Shown piece by piece: positions 61,701-64,000 of a DNA stretch of 64,000 bases (within the stretch, counting starts at the first letter, position 1; the number at the start of each line of letters is the position of its first letter). The translations under genes and the position numbers were made by a program. The notes under the pieces are model-generated. The model was given only the letters and a program-made list of their open reading frames with translations. It was not told the DNA's origin and did not search any database. This stretch comes from Aphelocoma coerulescens (taxonomy: Eukaryota > Chordata > Aves > Passeriformes > Corvidae): NCBI RefSeq assembly GCF_041296385.1, contig NC_091013.1, forward strand, positions 36,177,475 through 36,241,474. Direction: 5' to 3'.

Positions 61701-64000
61701 CTTAAAACCCATGAACATTGCTTTCCTCTTTACCTACTTCAGTTTTCTTGCTCTGTCTCCTTTCTTTGTTTGGGGGAATAAAAAATAGAAAAAACTACCT
61801 TGAGTACAGTATCTGATACTATATATATAGCAAATAAGGCAGTAAAGGAAACTGTAATTTCTGTGTATTTAATGGGCTACCCTGTGCTGGGAAGTCTGAA
61901 GGGCTTTATCTCAAGCCTTTCCTAGCATGGCTATAATATAATTTTTGGCAGTGCATGCTCAGTGAGCATGGTCACTGTCATACACTCTGCCACGGCTCGT
62001 GTGGGTATTGGTAGTATGGATCAAAGATAATACCATGGTGTAATTGTTACAGAAATTTAAAGAGATTATAAATAGAAGTCAATATTGATATAATTTCATC
62101 CATTATTAATATGGATGGGAATAGCCCCTACCCAGAAAGTGGATGTGTGAGATCAGGTCTCTGGCTCAAGATTCTCAATGAAAGGTCCGAAGGAGTCTAA
62201 TAGTAAACAAATGAAAAGAAAAAAAACAAGTCCCCAAAAACCACGAACATAGCTGGATAGGGTGATAGGGGATAGGATGAATTCAGAAGACTTGAGTTAT
62301 ATCAGATAAAAAATGTTGAATTGTTCTCTGATTTTGCTATCAGATTAGTATTTGATTAATCTCATGCTCAATAACATCTTACATTAGAATGTCAAGGGGA
62401 GATGGCAATTATGTGTAATAATACTAAAAAACATCTAGGGAGAAGAGATACTTAATTTTCCAAATTGTCTAGTGCAACAGAATGACCAAAAAAGTATTTC
62501 TAATTAGCATTTATTTTTCATTTAATCTTTTCCATTTTTTAAATATTTTAGAAGAGATAGTCTTGTGTCATGTTAACTTCAGTGTTAAGTTTGTTTGTTT
62601 CTTCTGTGTTGATCAGAATATCTGTTTAAAATCTCTCTTTACTCTGTAGGTGACAGTGGTTTTGCAGTACCAACAATGCAGGAGGAAATGAACTTGCCCA
62701 TTCATATTGCCAGACTCTGATATTCTTTTATTCTTTCCTTTTTCATGTGTCATGCTGCTGCAACATTAGTAATTTTATAGCAATTAACTGAGAATGTGTC
62801 TGACATGCCATTTACCCCATCATGAACCACACCTTGTTGTGCTGGGATCAAAATTTTAGCTAACAAAATATTTTAGAACTAGGAAAAGCAAGTAGCATCA
62901 CAAAGAGTTTTTGTTTAAACACTTCTGTAATTTGAGAACATCCTGTTGCTAGAAGAAAAATCTTTCTGTGCTTTTAGAGACATTTCACTTTTCCCCATTC
63001 CCCATAAATTCACAAGTCTTTTTTTCTCCATGAGATGTTCTACAAATGTTTTCAGAACAGGTTTCTTAATGCAGTCACTTTGGGGAATATTGGCAGAAAA
63101 GGATATGTACAAATATAGAATAATTAGAGGCAGAGTGTGAAATCAATTCAAACTCTTTTTTAGAGACAATTGATTATTCAATTTTTACATTGCACAGAAC
63201 TTTCTTCTGCCACGCTTGCTGAAAAGCATTTTACATTGTGGTTTTGTATGGTTATGCATAACCCTAGCATTTGCACACCCTTCTGGAAAACACATTGGTA
63301 GACTTTTGGAGACAAAATATCTCCTGTTTTCAGGAGAGAGTCATGGCTGCATGAGTTGTGGGGGGTTTTGGCACATTTTTATTCATTTTTTAAAAATGCT
63401 GACATTAATTGCATGAATGTCTTTGCATTATTCCTCAAGCATTTTTCCTTCCTGTATATGGTCAGTAACCCAAAAGACACATCTTTTCCAGGGAAAAAAG
63501 TAATGGTCTTATCTTACATGAACTAATGCAAAAGTGAAATCTCAGTCACATTAAGTAATTTGTTGTTTCCATATTTGTTCAGTGCTAAAAGCGAAAGGGT
63601 AGGAGAGGCTTAAAATTTCTGTCATGTTTTTACCTCAATTCCACTCCCTGAGACGAGGCCATAGATGATGCTATTTTTGTTAGAGCTGCTCCTTTGGTCT
63701 AATCTGAACACTGGTGACTAGAAACTGTGAATTTAGCGCAACAGCAACAGCAGAACAGGGAAAAAAACCAAAACAAAATGAAAAAACCCACCACAAAACT
63801 GAAAAAGTCTGTATGAATAATTCATGTGTTCACTGTTCATTGTATGCAGAATCTGACTTTTAATAATGAGGGAATAGTATAGTAGTGGACTTGTTTGAGT
63901 CAGTTTAAGGTAGGAGAACTGTAACACTTTTTCTCACTTCACTGACTTCCATCCATAATGTGATCATAAACTCACTGTCGTTATTGTAGGCTGTCGATTT
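58714..64000. other. AT-rich noncoding DNA
   Basis: No gene or transposon recognised to the window's end. Frames reach 94 codons (61381-61665, minus) without a recognisable domain. A GCAA run near 60383-60396 and an A-rich stretch with C interruptions near 63760-63805 are simple-sequence features. Confidence 0.65.

Overview
The window looks like bird nuclear DNA. The evidence is the repeat content: four fragments of CR1, the dominant LINE of birds and other sauropsids, with the characteristic 3' end of short ATTCTRTGA-type units, and several long terminal repeats (LTRs) of the avian endogenous-retrovirus type. I see no mammalian repeats such as Alu or L1. The rest is AT-rich, largely unique-looking sequence, as expected of a gene desert or a very long intron on a large avian chromosome. 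The species cannot be named from this sequence.

I found no convincing protein-coding exon, tRNA, rRNA, CRISPR array or operon. The open frames present are short (mostly 60-147 codons), show no recognisable domain, and often overlap frames on the other strand. The longest ones lie in LTRs, in a purine microsatellite or in GC-rich repeat DNA.

Layout. 1-9.5 kb: AT-rich noncoding DNA with one T tract. 9.5-11 kb: a GC-richer block ending in a plus-strand LTR-like element with a polyadenylation signal. 11-23 kb: AT-rich DNA with a 61-bp CR1 tail, a small CpG-rich islet near 16 kb, a G-quadruplex motif near 18.4 kb and two AT hairpins near 20.5 kb. 23.1 kb: a CR1 3' fragment on the minus strand. 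23.3-31.6 kb: featureless. 31.6-32.65 kb: two LTRs of different families, both minus strand, abutting. 32.7-45.3 kb: AT-rich DNA with a small CR1 tail at 42.6 kb. 45.3-46.1 kb: an LTR joined to a polypurine tract and a CpG-rich internal remnant, minus strand. 46-52.6 kb: AT-rich DNA with a TAGA microsatellite and a 20-bp tandem triplet. 52.6-53.75 kb: the best-preserved repeat, a 1.1-kb CR1 with reverse-transcriptase remnants broken by frameshifts. 53.7-64 kb: AT-rich DNA with a 208-bp pure-purine tract made of two hexamer arrays.

No genes were seen that could work together as a system. The most noteworthy items are structural: the twin hexamer array, the paired LTRs, and the CpG-rich remnant behind the polypurine tract. 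I found no previously undescribed biological system here. Long-range regulatory elements may be present, but single-sequence reading cannot show them.
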